Assembly: GCA_035638775.1 (NCBI GenBank)
Contig: DASQZJ010000073.1
Coordinates: forward strand, 1 to 64,000
Origin: DASQZJ01 sp035638775
GTDB taxonomy: Bacteria > Pseudomonadota > Gammaproteobacteria > UBA5335 > SLRW01
Direction: 5' to 3'
Length of the DNA stretch: 64,000 nucleotides
Of the stretch, positions 63,193 through 64,000 are shown piece after piece (the first letter of the stretch is position 1; each line of letters starts with the position of its first letter). Under the pieces are notes generated by a model that saw only the letters and a program-made list of their open reading frames with translations, was not told the DNA's origin and ran no database searches. A program made the translations under genes and the position numbers.

Positions 63193-63683
63193 CCGGATTC
63201 CCCGGGCTCGGGATGAGCCAGCACCTGCTCCGTCTGCCGGCGGCGATAGCCGTCGAGCGCATCGCGGATTCCGGGATGGCCGTTGGCGAGGATGGCGGCG
63301 GCGAGCAGCGCCGCATTGACCGCCCCCGAGCGGCCGATGGCGAGCGCGCCTACGGGCACGCCCGCCGGCATCTGCACGATCGAGAGCAACGAGTCCATGC
63401 CGCTGAGCGCGCGCGACTGCACCGGGACGCCGAGGACCGGCAGACTGGTCTTGGCCGCCAGCATGCCGGGCAGGTGCGCTGCCCCGCCAGCCCCGGCGAT
63501 GATTACCTCCAGCCCGCGATCCCGTGCTCCCGCCGCGTACTCGAACAGCAGGTCCGGCGTGCGATGGGCGGAGACCACGCGTGACTCGTACGGTGCGCCA
63601 AGGGCATCGAGCGTTTCCGCCGCGTGGCGCATCGTTTCCCAGTCCGATCTGGAGCCCATGACCAGGCCGACGAGCGTGTTCAT
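63189..63683 (-). CDS. purE: N5-CAIR mutase PurE (class I)
   Basis: 164 residues from ATG at 63683. Conserved blocks are GSRSDWETM, SAHRTPD (with His40), GAGGAAHLPGM and VPVQSRALSGMDSLLSIVQM. PurE converts N5-CAIR to CAIR; the presence of PurK confirms class I. No Shine-Dalgarno sequence precedes the ATG, and an extended -10 lies only 7 bases upstream, so the transcript may be leaderless. Confidence 0.97.
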   Translation of the reverse strand: MNTLVGLVMGSRSDWETMRHAAETLDALGAPYESRVVSAHRTPDLLFEYAAGARDRGLEVIIAGAGGAAHLPGMLAAKTSLPVLGVPVQSRALSGMDSLLSIVQMPAGVPVGALAIGRSGAVNAALLAAAILANGHPGIRDALDGYRRRQTEQVLAHPEPGESG

Positions 63684-63690
63684 GGCGGCG

Positions 63691-63699
63691 ATTGTATCA
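63691..63699 (-). promoter_or_regulatory. Extended -10 promoter of purEK
   Basis: On the minus strand TGATACAAT combines the TGN element with a near-consensus -10. No -35 is visible, as expected for this promoter class. The expected start falls at or next to the purE ATG. The 63684-63977 gap otherwise shows no gene. Confidence 0.5.
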
Positions 63700-63977
63700 G
63701 ACCCGGGATCGCCGGCCAGCCGCGGGGCGGGCACCTGCGGCGACGCGCAAGCCCGTGGCCCGGGCGGGGGCCGGGGTGCTGCCGGAGAACGCCTGCGACG
63801 GCCGGCGGTGCGTCCCAGGTGCGGGTTTTTGCGCGAATTCTCCGAACGCTTGCTCGGATTCGGGCTGCAACTGCCTGCCTGCGGCTGTTTTTTGCCCTCG
63901 GGCGTGGCTATCCTGTCGTACCGGCACGAACCGTATCCGGCACATTACCCTACTGACAAGGCACTCGGGAGACAGAC

Positions 63978-64000
63978 GTGGAATTCGAGTATTCCGACAA
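63978..64000 (+). CDS. Start of a rightward gene, perhaps acyl-CoA dehydrogenase (partial)
   Basis: GTG at 63978 follows GGGAGA by 5 bases and reads (M)EFEYSD before the window ends. A Glu/Asp-Phe-Glu-Tyr-Ser-Asp start is common in one group of acyl-CoA dehydrogenases, but seven residues cannot prove it. Confidence 0.4.

Noticed and set aside
63840..63900. Possible terminator (GC-rich stretch before TTTTTT) right of purE
   Set aside because: I could not draw a stable stem, and no rightward gene ends there.

Overview
The window is very GC-rich, gene-dense DNA from a gammaproteobacterium. The dnaA-dnaN-recF-gyrB and rpmH-rnpA-yidD-yidC-mnmE-mnmG blocks, LptM, TamA/TamB, NtrB/NtrC with glnA, and the polA/engB/cytochrome c4/dsbA block are all gammaproteobacterial in content and order. 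The high GC, cytochrome c4 and type II NADH dehydrogenase would suit a Chromatiales/Ectothiorhodospiraceae-like organism, but that placement is a guess. No rRNA, tRNA, IS element, prophage or CRISPR array was seen. Several genes overlap by ATGA or GTGA at operon joints, and GTG or TTG starts are common.

Layout. Bases 1-4.5 kb: a truncated DUF1329 protein diverges from an acyl-CoA synthetase and an MBL hydrolase with an alkyl-sulfatase-type dimerisation domain, followed by a decayed remnant of an isocitrate/isopropylmalate dehydrogenase gene. 4.5-9.7 kb (minus): an ArnT-like glycosyltransferase, a two-component system, UppP and a 45-residue membrane protein, which looks like an envelope or lipid A remodelling locus. 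10.1-17.2 kb (plus): a tripartite RND efflux operon and a repeat-rich lipoprotein, preceded by two copies of an 18-bp operator-like sequence. 17.2-23.6 kb: dsbA, cytochrome c4, engB, polA, lysA and lptM, with a candidate small RNA between engB and polA at the place of Spot 42/ErsA. 24.5-32.8 kb (minus): NRDE protein, S9 peptidase, tamA, tamB. 33-41.6 kb: NDH-2, a MEST-like hydrolase, ntrBC, a DUF4124 protein, glnA and a CDF transporter; NtrC sites and sigma-54 promoters link glnA and ntrBC. 41.8-46.1 kb: glyQ, glyS, gmhB and an acyltransferase.

46.2-58.6 kb is the chromosomal origin neighbourhood. gyrB, recF, dnaN and dnaA run left and rpmH to mnmG run right, with DnaA boxes in both the dnaA-dnaN and dnaA-rpmH gaps. 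Two perfect 16-bp parS palindromes lie inside recF. The usual rsmG-parA-parB do not follow mnmG; a PA0069-type radical SAM gene, a two-module thioredoxin-fold protein, an alpha/beta hydrolase and purEK are there instead. The last bases hold the start of another gene, possibly an acyl-CoA dehydrogenase.

All calls come from reading translated sequence and DNA motifs by eye. No alignments, database searches or folding calculations were run.
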